Shown: positions 8,016 through 18,240, numbered from the stretch's first letter. The stretch: 64,000 nt of DNA from Brevundimonas vesicularis (GCF_014204545.1 NZ_JACHLJ010000001.1:620001-684000), one strand, 5' to 3'. The notes: generated from the sequence alone by a model not told the origin. Program-made: numbers and translations.

Positions 8016-9401
8016 ATGATCCTTCATCGTCGCAGTCTGATCGCCACGGGCGCAGCCGCAGCCTTCTCGGGGCTGGCGCGTCACACCGCCGCTCAGACGG
8101 GGGGTGAAGAGACCTACATCAACGACGTCCCTGGCTACGGCCCACTGCTGCGCGATCCCAATCGCCTACTCGATCTGCCCGAAGGCTTTTCCTATCAGGT
8201 CGTGGCCCAGAGCGGCGACACGATGGACGACGGCCTGTTCGCTCCGGGTCAGCCCGACGGCATGGCCTGCTTCCCGCTGGAAGGATCTCGCGTGGCCCTC
8301 GTCGTCAATCACGAGCTGAAAGGCTCTAGCGGCCTGCATCGCAACCTCGGCCCCGGCGGCCTTCGTGAGGAACGGCTTGACCTGCTGGACGCCAGCCGGG
8401 GCTACGACACCTACAAGAATGGCCGCCCCCTGCCCGGCGGCTGTTCCACCATCATCTATGATCTGGCGGCCCGCCGGATGGTCAGCCGACATCTGACGCT
8501 GGCCGGCACCTCGACCAACTGCTGTGGCGGCCCGACGCCGTGGGGCAGTTGGCTGACCTGTGAGGAAACGCTGGAGACGCCGGCCGACGCCGATGTGACC
8601 AAGAGCCACGGGTGGGTCTTCGAAGTGCCCGCGACCGCGACCGGCCTGGTCGATCCCGTGCCGCTCAAGGCGATGGGCCGGTTCGATCACGAGGCCGTCT
8701 GCGTCGATCCCCGCACGGGCGTCGTCTATCTGACCGAAGACGACAACGCCGGCCTCTTCTATCGCTTCATTCCCAATGCGCCCGGCAGGCTGATCGAGGG
8801 CGGCCGGCTTCAGGCGATGGCTTGGAAAGGCGCGCCCTCGGCGGACACCCGCAATCAGGACGGTCGCACCTGGGCTGTCAGCGATTGGAGGGAGATCGAA
8901 TGGATCGATCTGGACGACGTCGAATCTCCCAATGGCGACTTGGCCAAGCGCGGTCATGCGGCCGGCGCGGCCTGGGTTGCGCGGGGCGAAGGCGTCTGGT
9001 GGGGCGAAGACGAACTGTATTTCACCGCAACCTCGGGCGGGCCGATCCGCCGCGGTCAAGTGCTGCGTCTGGTGCCCGGGCTAGGCGGCGCCGCCGATCG
9101 TCTTCAGCTGTTCGTCGAGAGCACTGATCCAAAGACGATGAATATGGCCGACAACATCACCGTCGCGCCTTGGGGACATCTGATCCTGTGTGAGGACAAC
9201 TATTCCTCGGACGTGCGCAACCACCTGAAAGGGGTCACGCCAGAGGGCAAGGTCTATACGATCGGCCGCAACGTCTTCACCGGTAACTCCGAGTTCGCCG
9301 GCGCCTGCTTCTCGCCGGATGGCGAGGTGCTGTTCGTCAACATCATGTACCCCGGCATGACCCTAGCGATCAGAGGCCCATGGTCCTCGGTCCGGACATG
9401 A
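8016..9401 (+). CDS. PhoX-family (DUF839) secreted phosphatase-like protein
   Basis: The 461-residue product begins with a twin-arginine-like leader (HRRSLIATGAAAAFSGLA), so it is probably folded in the cytoplasm with metal and exported. The remainder matches the DUF839/PhoX family: ETLETPAD, the GRFDHEAVCVDP motif, VYLTEDD, and a CEDNYSS motif near the end. Family members are calcium/iron-dependent alkaline phosphatases or related beta-propellers; the substrate is not shown by the sequence. GGAG seven bases before ATG 8016 supports this start. Its 3' end overlaps the convergent ctaA by 32 bases. I see no clear Pho box upstream. Confidence 0.85.
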   Translation: MILHRRSLIATGAAAAFSGLARHTAAQTGGEETYINDVPGYGPLLRDPNRLLDLPEGFSYQVVAQSGDTMDDGLFAPGQPDGMACFPLEGSRVALVVNHELKGSSGLHRNLGPGGLREERLDLLDASRGYDTYKNGRPLPGGCSTIIYDLAARRMVSRHLTLAGTSTNCCGGPTPWGSWLTCEETLETPADADVTKSHGWVFEVPATATGLVDPVPLKAMGRFDHEAVCVDPRTGVVYLTEDDNAGLFYRFIPNAPGRLIEGGRLQAMAWKGAPSADTRNQDGRTWAVSDWREIEWIDLDDVESPNGDLAKRGHAAGAAWVARGEGVWWGEDELYFTATSGGPIRRGQVLRLVPGLGGAADRLQLFVESTDPKTMNMADNITVAPWGHLILCEDNYSSDVRNHLKGVTPEGKVYTIGRNVFTGNSEFAGACFSPDGEVLFVNIMYPGMTLAIRGPWSSVRT

Positions 9402-10470
9402 AGATGCGCGGCTGAGCTCGCAGCACCAGCCAGAGGTTCACGGTGGCCGTCGCCAGCACGATGGCGGCGCCCGCCTGGTGCAGCACGCCCAGCCACACCG
9501 GAACGGCGTGCACCAAGGTCACGATCCCCAGCAGAGCCTGGAACCAGATTACACCCGCAAGCGTGAAGGCGCCGAGCCCCATTCCCTCCGCCACGCGCCA
9601 GCGCCAGGCCTGGAAGGCGTAGATGCTGACGGCGATCAGCAGACCATAGGCGACCAGTCGGTGATTGAACTGCGTGAGCGCCTGATCATGCAGGAAGGCG
9701 GCCGCGCCCAGGCTCCAGTCGGCCGGTGGCAAAACGGCGCCGTTCATCAGCGGCCAGTCGGTATAGACCAGCCCCGCATGACCGCCGGCCACGAGGGCGC
9801 CCAGCAGACATTGCAGGAAGACCGCGCCCAGCAGCAGGCCGGCGCCCCTCGCCCAGCCCGACGGCGGGCGGCCATGATCTTGGCCGTTCCAGGCCTCCAG
9901 CCCCGTCCAGATAAGGGCGGCGAACAGCACGAACGCCAGGCCCAGGTGCGTCGCCAGACGCTCCGGCGCCACGCTGACACGCTCGGACAGGCCGCTGGAC
10001 ACCATCCACCAGCCGATCAGACCCTGAAGGCCGCCTAGAGCCAGGAGCAGGACACAACGCCAGATCAGGCGATTGGGCATCGCCCACTGGTGAAATACCG
10101 ACCGGGCCGGCGCCAGACGGCACAGCAGGAAGACGATCAGCGGCAGGGCGAACACCATACCCACCAGACGCCCGATCAGCCGGTGCAGCCATTCCCACCA
10201 GAAGATGCCCTGAAACTCGCCTAGGCTCATGCCGGCGTTGACCTGCGCGTACTGCGGGATCTGCTTGTACTTCTCGAAGGCCTCGGCCCACTGCGCGTCG
10301 TTCAGAGGCGGAATGGCGCCCATGATGGGCTTCCATTCTGTGATCGACAGGCCAGAGCCCGTCAGCCTCGTGATGCCGCCAATCACCACCATCAGCAAGA
10401 CGACGGCGGCCGTGGCGAACAGCCACACGGCGACGGCGCGGTTACGATCTGGATTTCCGAAACGGTTCAT
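9370..10470 (-). CDS. ctaA: Haem A synthase (COX15/CtaA family)
   Basis: CtaA oxidises the C8 methyl of haem O to the formyl of haem A for aa3-type cytochrome oxidase. The 366-residue protein has eight predicted membrane segments and the family landmarks: GGITRLTGSGLSITEWKP near the start, WWEWLHRLIGR, QGLIGWWMVSSGL, FNHRLVAYG and VLHQAGA, which supply the haem-ligating histidines. ATG 10470 is the start because the conserved region begins right after it. No other oxidase-assembly gene is nearby. Confidence 0.95.
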   Translation of the reverse strand: MNRFGNPDRNRAVAVWLFATAAVVLLMVVIGGITRLTGSGLSITEWKPIMGAIPPLNDAQWAEAFEKYKQIPQYAQVNAGMSLGEFQGIFWWEWLHRLIGRLVGMVFALPLIVFLLCRLAPARSVFHQWAMPNRLIWRCVLLLALGGLQGLIGWWMVSSGLSERVSVAPERLATHLGLAFVLFAALIWTGLEAWNGQDHGRPPSGWARGAGLLLGAVFLQCLLGALVAGGHAGLVYTDWPLMNGAVLPPADWSLGAAAFLHDQALTQFNHRLVAYGLLIAVSIYAFQAWRWRVAEGMGLGAFTLAGVIWFQALLGIVTLVHAVPVWLGVLHQAGAAIVLATATVNLWLVLRAQPRIFMSGPRTMGL

Positions 10471-10604
10471 TCGACGCCTGACACTGACCCGGATATGGTG
10501 TCGCGTCGAACGAAGACCAGACGCGACCGGTGCGGTATGCCCGCCCCAAGCGACAAGATCGAGTCGGATTGAGTTAACGGCGCTGTCGCCGCAGGAGATC
10601 AGGG

Positions 10605-10856
10605 TTGCAATACGCCGATATCGCCGCCGCCGTCGCAGGCGGCCTGCTGCTGGCCTGGATCGCCGACCTTCTGACGGGCCGGCGCGGCTTCGGCGGCACA
10701 AGCCTTGTGTCCGGGATCGGCCTGGCCTGCGGATGGTTTCTGGCGGTACGGGTCTTCGCGGTCAGCACGATGGACAGCTGGGTCTGGGTGCCGTGGGCGC
10801 TCGTGGGATCGGGCATCTGTCTCGTGGCCTTCTTCCTGTTTCGGAACAAGCGCTGA
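10605..10856 (+). CDS. Small membrane protein, resembles GlsB/YeaQ family
   Basis: An 83-residue protein with three hydrophobic segments and a GRRGFGGTSLVSGIGLACGWFL stretch that recalls the glycine-rich pattern of GlsB/YeaQ/YmgE stress membrane proteins. The likeness is weak, so the family is uncertain. The start is TTG at 10605 with AGGAG about seven bases before it. The next gene overlaps its stop (TGATG), so the two are probably co-translated. Confidence 0.65.
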   Translation: MQYADIAAAVAGGLLLAWIADLLTGRRGFGGTSLVSGIGLACGWFLAVRVFAVSTMDSWVWVPWALVGSGICLVAFFLFRNKR

Positions 10857-11050
10857 TGCCGCCGCGTCTGCGTCGCTTCGTCGCCGCGATCGGCGTGCTG
10901 CTCTTTCTCGTTTTCTGGGTCTGGGGCCTGATCGCCCTGCGCGGAATGCTGCCGCCGTCGCAGTGGATTGACTTCCTGTTCTTCGGCATCGGCGGCACCG
11001 CCTGGGGCCTGCCGCTCATCCCTTTGCTGCGATGGACCGAGCGGGGCTGA
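10856..11050 (+). CDS. DUF2842-like small membrane protein
   Basis: A 64-residue protein with two membrane segments (about 10-28 and 36-55) and a [21 protein letters not shown] core that looks like the alphaproteobacterial DUF2842 family of unknown function. The ATG overlaps the preceding stop by one base. Nothing in the sequence indicates a role beyond being a membrane protein. Confidence 0.65.
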   Translation: MPPRLRRFVAAIGVLLFLVFWVWGLIALRGMLPPSQWIDFLFFGIGGTAWGLPLIPLLRWTERG

Positions 11051-11127
11051 GCGCCAAACCTGCCACCAAATACGGCGATGGGGCCGCCCGCAAGGACGAC
11101 CCCACCATCATCATTCTTTTCCAAGAA

Positions 11128-11204
<77 letters not shown>

Positions 11205-11213
11205 AAGGCGCTC

Positions 11214-11242
11214 CCTATAGACGGGGGGACCGCTGTCCGCAA
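11214..11242 (-). promoter_or_regulatory. Probable promoter of tRNA-Pro
   Basis: Minus strand TTGCGG (11237-11242), a 17-base spacer and TATAGG (11214-11219), ending about ten bases before the tRNA. The layout matches the tRNA-Glu promoter at 431-459. Confidence 0.6.
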
Positions 11243-11263
11243 ACGCTAAAACGACTTTTCCAC

Positions 11264-11671
11264 CTACCGTGAAAGAACGGCGTCCAGACGCGCCTTGGCC
11301 TGTTCCAGATCGGCCAGAACCTTATGCAATTTCGAGGTTTCGGCCCGCGCGACATCGGAAGACGCCGTAGCGAACGTGACATCGCCGTCGTCGATCAGTG
11401 CAGCGGCCTCCGCACCGATAAGCTTTTTCAGCCCCTGTTCCTTGTGCAGACGCTGCACGCCGCGAATCGTCAGCCCGTCATTGTGCAGCAGGCGTTTGAC
11501 CGCCTTCAGCACCGCGATGTCCTGAGGCCGATAGAAGCGCCGACCGCCGGCCCGCTTCACAGGTGTGACGAAATCGAACTTCGTCTCCCAGAACCGCAGG
11601 ACATGCTGGGGCGCGCCGACCTCTTCGGCCGCTTCGGAAATGGTTCGGAAGGCGTCGGCGCTCTTGGCCAC
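11264..11671 (-). CDS. MerR-family transcriptional regulator
   Basis: A 135-residue protein with a MerR winged-helix DNA-binding domain at about residues 8-78 ([22 protein letters not shown], then [14 protein letters not shown]) and a C-terminal coiled-coil (about 105-133) for dimerisation. It lacks the cysteine set of metal-sensing MerR proteins. It starts with GTG at 11671, five bases after ihfA, and this ihfA-merR pairing is widespread in alphaproteobacteria. The effector is unknown. Confidence 0.88.
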   Translation of the reverse strand: MAKSADAFRTISEAAEEVGAPQHVLRFWETKFDFVTPVKRAGGRRFYRPQDIAVLKAVKRLLHNDGLTIRGVQRLHKEQGLKKLIGAEAAALIDDGDVTFATASSDVARAETSKLHKVLADLEQAKARLDAVLSR

Positions 11672-11676
11672 CGCGA

Positions 11677-11985
11677 TCAGGCCTCGACGACGGCGTCGTG
11701 AACCCGGCTTTTCATGATTTGCGAAGCGCGGAAGCTGATGACCCGGCGCGGATTGATCGCCGCCGGTTCGCCCGTCTTGGGATTGCGGCCCATCCGTGCG
11801 CGCTTCTCACGCACTTGGAAGACGCCGAAGCCGGACAGTTTCACCGTCTCGCCGCGCTCGAGCGATTCGACGATCAGTTCCAGGGTGCGCTCGACCATGC
11901 TGGAGCATTCCTGACGCGACAGGCCGACCTCTTCATGCACGGCTTCGCACAGGTCGGCGCGCGTCACGGTCTGTTGGCCTGCCAT
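11677..11985 (-). CDS. ihfA: Integration host factor subunit alpha
   Basis: IHF alpha pairs with IHF beta (not in the window) to bend DNA at specific sites in replication, recombination and transcription. The 102-residue protein has the HU/IHF fold with [22 protein letters not shown] and the RRVISFRAS arm. ATG 11985 has GGGGA five bases upstream and gives the usual length; an upstream in-frame extension is not conserved in character. It lies between fabH and the merR gene, all co-directional. Confidence 0.95.
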   Translation of the reverse strand: MAGQQTVTRADLCEAVHEEVGLSRQECSSMVERTLELIVESLERGETVKLSGFGVFQVREKRARMGRNPKTGEPAAINPRRVISFRASQIMKSRVHDAVVEA

Positions 11986-12062
11986 CGTATCCCCGCTGTC
12001 ATGCGATCCGCTCGCATCCATAGGGGCGCAAAGCCCCCGAAAAATCAATGCCTCGATGTCGA

Positions 12063-13040
12063 TTAGAGCCGAAGCGCGCAGGCGCCCCATGTCAGGCCGC
12101 CGCCCATGGCTTCAAGCAGCACCAGATCCCCCTTCTTGATTCGCCCGTCCTGGATCGCAGCATCCAGAGCCAGCGGGATCGAGGCGGCGGAGGTGTTGGC
12201 GTGGGTGGCGACGGTGGAGATCACCTTGTTCTCGTCCAAACCCAATCGGTCGCCGACGCCCTTGATGATTCTCTGGTTGGCCTGGTGCGGCACGAACCAG
12301 TCGACATCCGCGATCTGGATGTTGGCGGCGGCGCAGGCGGCGGTAATGCCTTCTGCGATATTTACGACCGCATGGCGGAAGACTTGATTTCCGGCCATGC
12401 GCAGATGACCGACGGTCCCCGTCGTCGCCGGGCCGCCATCGACGTAGAGCAGATCGGTCTTGGATCCGTCAGCCCGCAAGGCGAAGCCCAGCATACCCTG
12501 GTCGTCCGATGTCCCCTGCCCTTCGCGCGGTTCCAGCACCACGGCGCCGGCCCCGTCGCCGAACAGGACGCAGGTGGTCCGGTCGGTCCAGTCCATCAGC
12601 CGCGTCATTTCCTCGGCCCCGATCACTAGGGCGCATTTCGACAGGCCCCGCGCCACGAAGCCGTCAGCGACGCTGAGCGCATAGACGAAACCGGAGCAGA
12701 CGGCTTGCACGTCAAAAGCGATGCCGACGCCCGCGCCCAACTTGGCCTGGACGATCGATGCGACCGCCGGGAAGGTCATGTCCGGCGTGGTGGTGGCCAC
12801 GATAATCAGATCGACATGGGACGCCGCCTTGCCCGCGTCGGCGAGCGCCTTCCTGGCGGCCTCGACGGCCAGATCGCTGGTCGGCTGGTCATCGCGCGCC
12901 TTGTGACGCTGTTTGATGCCGGTGCGCTCCTGAATCCATTCGTCGGACGTGTCGATGAATTTGGCCAGGTCGGCGTTTGTGACGATTTCGTCCGGCAGAT
13001 AAGAGCCGACGCCGGTCACGGCGCTGCGGGTCACGGTCAC
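12063..13040 (-). CDS. fabH: 3-oxoacyl-ACP synthase III
   Basis: FabH starts fatty-acid synthesis by condensing acetyl-CoA with malonyl-ACP. The 325-residue protein shows the catalytic triad in context: Cys115 in AVCSGFVYA, His in WFVPHQANQRI and Asn in THANTSAASIP. Its start overlaps the plsX stop by four bases, the usual plsX-fabH order, so phospholipid and fatty-acid initiation are co-expressed. Confidence 0.97.
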   Translation of the reverse strand: MTVTRSAVTGVGSYLPDEIVTNADLAKFIDTSDEWIQERTGIKQRHKARDDQPTSDLAVEAARKALADAGKAASHVDLIIVATTTPDMTFPAVASIVQAKLGAGVGIAFDVQAVCSGFVYALSVADGFVARGLSKCALVIGAEEMTRLMDWTDRTTCVLFGDGAGAVVLEPREGQGTSDDQGMLGFALRADGSKTDLLYVDGGPATTGTVGHLRMAGNQVFRHAVVNIAEGITAACAAANIQIADVDWFVPHQANQRIIKGVGDRLGLDENKVISTVATHANTSAASIPLALDAAIQDGRIKKGDLVLLEAMGGGLTWGACALRL

Positions 13041-14113
13041 TGGAGGGGTTCTCCCACGGCTGCGGCGGGCTTGGCGGCATGGTCGAACACCGCGTCCAGC
13101 TTGCCCAGGTTGTCCCCCACCTTGCTCATATAGTCGCTGCGGGCCAGATCGACAGCGATGCGGATCGCATTGCCGAACCCCTTGGCGTCGGCGCCGCCAT
13201 GGCTCTTCACCACAATACCGTTCAGGCCCAACAGGGGGCCGCCGTTGATGGCGCTGGGGTCGATCTTCTCGCGCATCTTCTTCAACGCCGGCATGGCGAT
13301 GACGGCGCCCAGCTTAGATTGCAGGTTCGAGGTCAGGGCCTCTTTCAGCAGGGCGGAAATATAGCGCGCCGTGCCTTCGGCAGTCTTCAGCGCGATATTG
13401 CCTGTGAAGCCGTCGGTCACCACCACATCCACCGTGCCCTTGGCGATATCGTCGCCCTCGACGAAGCCGTGGTAGTTCAAATCGAACGGACCATCGCGCA
13501 GGATTGCGTGCGCCTCCTTGACCTGTTCGTTGCCCTTCATGTCTTCCGAACCGACGTTCAACAGGCCGATGGTCGGGCGGGCGATACCGCGCACGGCTGA
13601 CTGGAACGCCTCGCCCATGATGGCGAACTCGATCAGCTGCTCCGCATCGCTGCCGATGTTGGCGCCGACGTCCAGAACCGCCGTGTGGCCCTTGAAGGTG
13701 GGCCAGCTGGCGACGATGGCCGGACGCTCAAGCCCGGGCGCAGACATCCGCAGAATCAGTTTCGAGATCGCCATAAGAGCGCCGGTGTTGCCGGCCGAGA
13801 CGACGCTGCCGGCCTGGCCCGTCTTCACCGCCTCGATGGCGTTCCACAGGCTGGAGCCCTTGCCGCGCCGCATGGCCTGGGCCGGCTTTTCGTCCATGGC
13901 CACGACCTTGTCGGTGTGGCGGACTTCGCACATGTCCGCCGTCAGGCCGCAACGCGCCAGTTCGGGAGCGATCTTGGCCTCGTCGCCATGCAGCAAGAAG
14001 CGAACCCCCTCGCCGTCATGAGTGCGGATATAGCTGCGGATGCCGGGAACGACGACGGAGGGCCCGTGATCGCCGCCCATGGCGTCAAGCGAGATCGTAA
14101 CTGGGGCTGGCAA
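13037..14113 (-). CDS. plsX: Phosphate acyltransferase PlsX
   Basis: PlsX converts acyl-ACP to acyl-phosphate for PlsY in phospholipid synthesis. The 358-residue sequence starts with SLDAMGGDHGPSVVVPG and has SAGNTGALMA, NVGSEDMKGN and VTDGFTGNIALKTAEG, all family hallmarks. It precedes fabH with a four-base overlap. Confidence 0.96.
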   Translation of the reverse strand: MPAPVTISLDAMGGDHGPSVVVPGIRSYIRTHDGEGVRFLLHGDEAKIAPELARCGLTADMCEVRHTDKVVAMDEKPAQAMRRGKGSSLWNAIEAVKTGQAGSVVSAGNTGALMAISKLILRMSAPGLERPAIVASWPTFKGHTAVLDVGANIGSDAEQLIEFAIMGEAFQSAVRGIARPTIGLLNVGSEDMKGNEQVKEAHAILRDGPFDLNYHGFVEGDDIAKGTVDVVVTDGFTGNIALKTAEGTARYISALLKEALTSNLQSKLGAVIAMPALKKMREKIDPSAINGGPLLGLNGIVVKSHGGADAKGFGNAIRIAVDLARSDYMSKVGDNLGKLDAVFDHAAKPAAAVGEPLQ

Positions 14114-14219
14114 ATGGACCTCTTATGGCCGCGTCGTCTTGTCGCGCGACGCTTGGCAGGATGCGCTGGACGATAGCGCCGACGCCGGGGGATGCAACCA
14201 CCCGGCCCTTACGTCAACC

Positions 14220-14738
14220 TCAGCCTTGGTCGTCTTTGGCCTTAAGCGCCTTCAGGGCTGCAAACGGCGAAATCTCCGTCGGCTCCTCAGGTTGCACGAA
14301 CTCTGCGCCGGGCTTGCGCGGGAACGGATCAAGCGAGAGCACCAACTGCTCGACCGCATACTGGCCCAGGTCGATCTTGCCGTCCTCGATCACATCGGCG
14401 TCTTCTTCATCCAACGTGACTTCGATCTCGTCGGTTTCCTCGGGCTTGGCTTCGACAAGCTGAATGGAGAACCGGCGATCCACATCGACTGGCAAGGGCT
14501 CCAGCGTCAGGCCGCAGGTCTGCACCGCGTGTGCGGTCACCCTGCCCTTCATCGTCCATTCGCTGGTCGACGGCGTCGGCTTGATCTCCAGATCGACAGC
14601 GAAATCGTCCAGCCCCTGAAGATCGAGACTGCGGGCGATTCGCATGCGAGTGTCTGCATCCGGTTCCAGCCGGCGGCTTAAGCCCGCGCCGATCTGATTG
14701 ACCCGCACCGTTTCGCTGTAGGGGAGCGTCACGCTCAT
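14220..14738 (-). CDS. DUF177 (YceD-like) protein
   Basis: A 172-residue protein with the DUF177 pattern CGLTLEPLPVDVDRRFS and an acidic C-terminal half ending in ISPFAALKALK. In bacteria DUF177/YceD genes are usually linked to rpmF and plsX, and the protein has been tied to 23S rRNA accumulation in plants and E. coli. Here rpmF is not adjacent, but plsX is. Start: ATG 14738 with GAAAGAG just upstream; a TTG at 14747 overlaps the previous stop and is possible. Confidence 0.82.
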   Translation of the reverse strand: MSVTLPYSETVRVNQIGAGLSRRLEPDADTRMRIARSLDLQGLDDFAVDLEIKPTPSTSEWTMKGRVTAHAVQTCGLTLEPLPVDVDRRFSIQLVEAKPEETDEIEVTLDEEDADVIEDGKIDLGQYAVEQLVLSLDPFPRKPGAEFVQPEEPTEISPFAALKALKAKDDQG

Positions 14739-14743
14739 CTCTT

Positions 14744-15268
14744 TCAAACTTCCGTCCAGGCCGGCGTCGCCAGCACCTTGTTGAAATCCTGCGCCGCCAA
14801 GGCCGCGCGTGTCGTCAGCGCATAGCGCGCCAATGTGTCCGCATGGGGCGCTTGCGGGTCTGCATAGACATTCTTCGCCATCGCCTCCGCCAAAGCCGCC
14901 GCATCGCCGGCGCGCAGGGACTGCTCATAGGCGTTCATCCGGCCGTAGAGGGCTTCGCCCAGCTTGCGCATCTTCTTGCCGACGGCGACGTCGCCCACGC
15001 CCTCCTCTCGCAAGACGTGATCCAGCGCCGAGACATAGACGTCGAACACCGCCTGAGCCGCATCCTGGCCCTGAGCCGTGTTCTCATCGCGCAGCCGCAG
15101 CACCAGCAACAGCACATGCAGCGTGTAGAGTTCGAATCGCGCGTCGATCCGGTCATCGACCGCCAGTCGCGTGTAGAAGGCCGGATTGCGGGCCTGGCTG
15201 ACGGCCTTGGCGTAGAGATCGTCGCCAAGACGGACGCCGGACCGGGGTTTGAACAGGTTTTTCAGCAT
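14744..15268 (-). CDS. Ubiquinol-cytochrome c chaperone (CBP3-like)
   Basis: A 174-residue protein of the CBP3/ubiquinol-cytochrome c chaperone family, recognised by FELYTLHVLLLVLRLR and REEGVGDVAVGKKMRKLGEALYGRM. Mitochondrial CBP3 helps cytochrome b synthesis and bc1 assembly; the alphaproteobacterial protein is thought to do likewise. ATG 15268 starts the conserved region; a TTG three codons earlier is possible. It is followed by the DUF177 gene with almost no gap, a pairing common in alphaproteobacteria. Confidence 0.87.
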   Translation of the reverse strand: MLKNLFKPRSGVRLGDDLYAKAVSQARNPAFYTRLAVDDRIDARFELYTLHVLLLVLRLRDENTAQGQDAAQAVFDVYVSALDHVLREEGVGDVAVGKKMRKLGEALYGRMNAYEQSLRAGDAAALAEAMAKNVYADPQAPHADTLARYALTTRAALAAQDFNKVLATPAWTEV

Positions 15269-15359
15269 GGGTTTCAACGGCCCCTTTTCCGCCGCGCCGT
15301 TGAACTAGGACGCAGGTCCGTCTAGGTCAAAGACCTTGTTCTCTCGCAGGCGCCCGACC

Positions 15360-15839
15360 ATGTCCCGTTTCGTCCCGCTTTTCGTCGCCGTTTCGCTGGC
15401 CGGCCTGTCGGCCGCCTGTGCTCCGACCATCGGCTCCAACGGCTTCCAGGCCATCGACGCCAAGCCCCAGGACGTGGTCGCCGGCACCGACACCAAGGAA
15501 ACGGTCCTGGCCAAGCTGGGTTCGCCCTCGACCACCTCGACCTTCGAGCCTGATCAGGTCTGGTACTACATCAGCCAGACGACCGAGAAATACACCTACA
15601 ACCTGCCCAAGGTGTCTACCCGCACGGTGACCGAGATCACCTTCGCGCCCGAAGGCGACCAAGTAGCGTCCGTCCGCACCCTAGGCCTGACGGACGGCGA
15701 GCAGATCGCCATGAACCGTAACGAGACGCCGACGCGCGGCCGCGAGCTGACGGTGCTTGAACAACTGCTCGGCAACGTCGGGCGCGGCCAACTGCCTCGC
15801 ACCGAAGAAGACCTACCCGGCCAGCGCCGCCCCGACTAA
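15360..15839 (+). CDS. bamE: Outer-membrane protein assembly factor BamE
   Basis: BamE is a lipoprotein of the BAM complex that inserts outer-membrane beta-barrels. The 159-residue protein has a signal peptide with lipobox LSAAC and the SmpA/OmlA pattern: GTDTKETVLAKLGSPS followed by TFEPDQVWYYIS. It has a longer C-terminal tail (TRGRELTVLEQLLGNVGRG), as in other alphaproteobacteria. BamA and Skp, partners in the same process, are at the right end of the window. A terminator follows. Confidence 0.92.
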   Translation: MSRFVPLFVAVSLAGLSAACAPTIGSNGFQAIDAKPQDVVAGTDTKETVLAKLGSPSTTSTFEPDQVWYYISQTTEKYTYNLPKVSTRTVTEITFAPEGDQVASVRTLGLTDGEQIAMNRNETPTRGRELTVLEQLLGNVGRGQLPRTEEDLPGQRRPD

Positions 15840-15861
15840 GGCCACCTTCTCCTCCCAAACA

Positions 15862-15898
15862 AAGACGCCCCGGAGATCGCTCTCCGGGGCGTTTTCGT
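15862..15898 (+). terminator. Bidirectional terminator between bamE and hppA
   Basis: Perfect 12-bp stem (15865-15876 with 15881-15892), four-base loop TCGC, then TTTTCGT on the plus strand; on the minus strand it is followed by a T-rich stretch too. It sits between the convergent bamE and hppA genes and can serve both. Confidence 0.88.
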
Positions 15899-15915
15899 AT
15901 CCGCAGTCTGACGAC

Positions 15916-18063
15916 CTAGCCGATGTTGCCGCTCGCCAGCACCGCCAGCAGCAGCAGGGCGACGATGTTGGTGATCTTGATCATCGGGTTCACCGCCGGA
16001 CCAGACGTATCCTTGTAGGGATCGCCGACCGTGTCGCCGGTCACGGCTGCCTTGTGGGCTTCGGAGCCCTTGCCGTGGACGACACCGTTCTTGTCGGTGA
16101 AGCCTTCCTCGATCACCTTCTTGGCGTTGTCCCAGGCGCCGCCGCCCGACGTCATGGAGATGGCGACGAACAGGCCGGTCACGATCACCCCCATCAGCAT
16201 GGCGCCCAGGGCCGCAAAGGCGTTGGCCTTGTCCGAAATCGCCAGCACCGCCACGAACAGGACGATGGGCGACAGCACCGGCAACAGCGACGGCACGATC
16301 ATCTCTCGGATCGCCGCCTTGGTCAGGATGTCGACGGCCCGGCCGTATTCCGGCTTCACCTGATAGGTCATGATGCCGGGGTTCTCGCGGAACTGGCGCC
16401 GCACTTCCGCAACGACGGACTCGGCCGCCCGTCCCACCGCCATCATCGACATCCCGCCGAACAGGAAGGGCAGCAGCCCTCCGAACAGCAGGCCAACGAC
16501 GACGTAAGGGTTGGTCAGATCGAAGGCGATCTCCCCCATGCCCGCAAAGAAGGGGTAGTCCGCCGGGTTGGCCGAGAAATACTGCAGGTCCGACGTATAG
16601 GCGGCGAACAGGACCAGCGCCCCCAGACCCGCCGAACCGATGGCATAGCCCTTGGTCACCGCCTTGGTGGTGTTGCCCACGGCGTCCAGGGCATCCGTCG
16701 AATGCCGCACGTCGCTGGGCAGGCCCGCCATCTCGGCGATGCCGCCGGCGTTGTCGGTCACGGGTCCGAAGGCGTCCAGCGCCACGATCATTCCCGCCAC
16801 ACCGAGCATGGTGGTGGTGGCGATGGCGATGCCGAACAGGCCGGCCAACTGGAAGCTCGCCACGATGCCGACGATGATCGTCAGCGCCGGCAGCGCCGTC
16901 GCCTCAAGCGAGACGGCCAGGCCTTGAATGACATTGGTGCCGTGCCCGGACACCGAGGCGTTGGCGACCGATCGCACCGGGCGGAAGCCGGATCCGGTAT
17001 AGTATTCGGTCACGACCACGATCGCCGCCGTCACCGCCAATCCAACCATGCCGGACCAGAACAGCGCCATCGGCTGGATTTCCAGACCGCTGGCCGTCAC
17101 GATCGGCCCCGTCACCATCTGGTCTATCACCCACCAGACCGCACCGATGGACAGGACGCCGGTGACGATCAGCCCCTGATAGAGCGCGCCCATGATGTTG
17201 TTGGACTTGCCCAACCGCACAAAGAAGCTGCCGACGATGGAGGTCACGATGCACACCGCGCAGATCGCCAGCGGCAGCACCATCATCAGATCCACATAGG
17301 GCTGGCCCCTGAAGAAGATCGCGGCCAGCACCATGGTCGCAACGGTCGTCACGGCATAGGTCTCGAAAAGGTCGGCCGCCATGCCGGCGCAGTCGCCGAC
17401 ATTGTCGCCCACATTGTCGGCGATGGTCGCGGCGTTACGAGGATCGTCCTCGGGAATGCCCGCCTCGACCTTGCCCACCATGTCGCCGCCCACGTCGGCG
17501 CCCTTGGTGAAAATGCCGCCGCCCAGGCGCGCGAAGATCGAGATCAGCGAGGCGCCGAAGCCCAGCGCCACCAGCCCATCGATCACTTCGCGGCCCGTCG
17601 AAGCCAATCCCAGATGCTGGGTCAGCACGATGTAGTAGCCTGACACCCCGATCAGAGCGCCGCCTGCCACGAACATGCCCGTGATGGCGCCCGAGCGGAA
17701 CGCCAGGTTCAACCCTTTGGACAGGCTTTCGGACGCCGCCTGAGCCGTGCGCACATTGGCCCGCACCGAGATCAGCATCCCGGCGTAGCCGGCCGCGCCA
17801 GACAGGACGGCGCCGATCAGGAAGCCGATGGCGGCGTAAGCGCCGATCAGGAAATAGGCGGCGATCAGGATCACGATCCCGACGATGCCGATGGTCAGAT
17901 ATTGCCGCTTCAGATAGGCCGAGGCGCCTTCCTGGATCGCGGCGGCGATCTCTCGCATCTTGTCGTTGCCGGTGCTCGCCTTCATCAGCACGGCGGTCTG
18001 TGCGGCGCCATACAGCACCGCCAGCACACCGGCCGCGAAGACCAGCGTAAGTGAGTTCGTCAT
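15916..18063 (-). CDS. hppA: Membrane-bound proton-pumping pyrophosphatase
   Basis: HppA couples pyrophosphate hydrolysis to proton export. The product (715 residues from ATG 18063; ATG 18075 is possible but has AAGGG almost touching it) has about 16 membrane segments and the substrate-site motif [21 protein letters not shown]. Lysine in [15 protein letters not shown] marks the potassium-independent class, where potassium-dependent enzymes have Ala; this rule is established for the family. It ends the long minus-strand cofactor run, separated by 177 bases from the gene before it, so a separate promoter is likely. Confidence 0.95.
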   Translation of the reverse strand: MTNSLTLVFAAGVLAVLYGAAQTAVLMKASTGNDKMREIAAAIQEGASAYLKRQYLTIGIVGIVILIAAYFLIGAYAAIGFLIGAVLSGAAGYAGMLISVRANVRTAQAASESLSKGLNLAFRSGAITGMFVAGGALIGVSGYYIVLTQHLGLASTGREVIDGLVALGFGASLISIFARLGGGIFTKGADVGGDMVGKVEAGIPEDDPRNAATIADNVGDNVGDCAGMAADLFETYAVTTVATMVLAAIFFRGQPYVDLMMVLPLAICAVCIVTSIVGSFFVRLGKSNNIMGALYQGLIVTGVLSIGAVWWVIDQMVTGPIVTASGLEIQPMALFWSGMVGLAVTAAIVVVTEYYTGSGFRPVRSVANASVSGHGTNVIQGLAVSLEATALPALTIIVGIVASFQLAGLFGIAIATTTMLGVAGMIVALDAFGPVTDNAGGIAEMAGLPSDVRHSTDALDAVGNTTKAVTKGYAIGSAGLGALVLFAAYTSDLQYFSANPADYPFFAGMGEIAFDLTNPYVVVGLLFGGLLPFLFGGMSMMAVGRAAESVVAEVRRQFRENPGIMTYQVKPEYGRAVDILTKAAIREMIVPSLLPVLSPIVLFVAVLAISDKANAFAALGAMLMGVIVTGLFVAISMTSGGGAWDNAKKVIEEGFTDKNGVVHGKGSEAHKAAVTGDTVGDPYKDTSGPAVNPMIKITNIVALLLLAVLASGNIG

Positions 18064-18240
18064 TGGCGTTTCCATGCCCTTGCAAACAGGCGCGCAGGCC
18101 TTGGCGCGGTCGGGCGTTATCGCCTCTGTCCGCCTTCCGGTCCCCCCGCACGCGGCGAACGCGTCAGTGCGTTCTTTGGGATTTGCAACGGGAGCCTGTC
18201 ATGGCAGGCGGAGTGACGCAACAGCGGTCGGTCAGGCCGT

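Noticed and set aside
15757..17643. Long plus-strand open frame across bamE end and hppA
   Set aside because: His/Asp/Gly-rich shadow of hppA on the opposite strand; typical of high-GC antisense frames.
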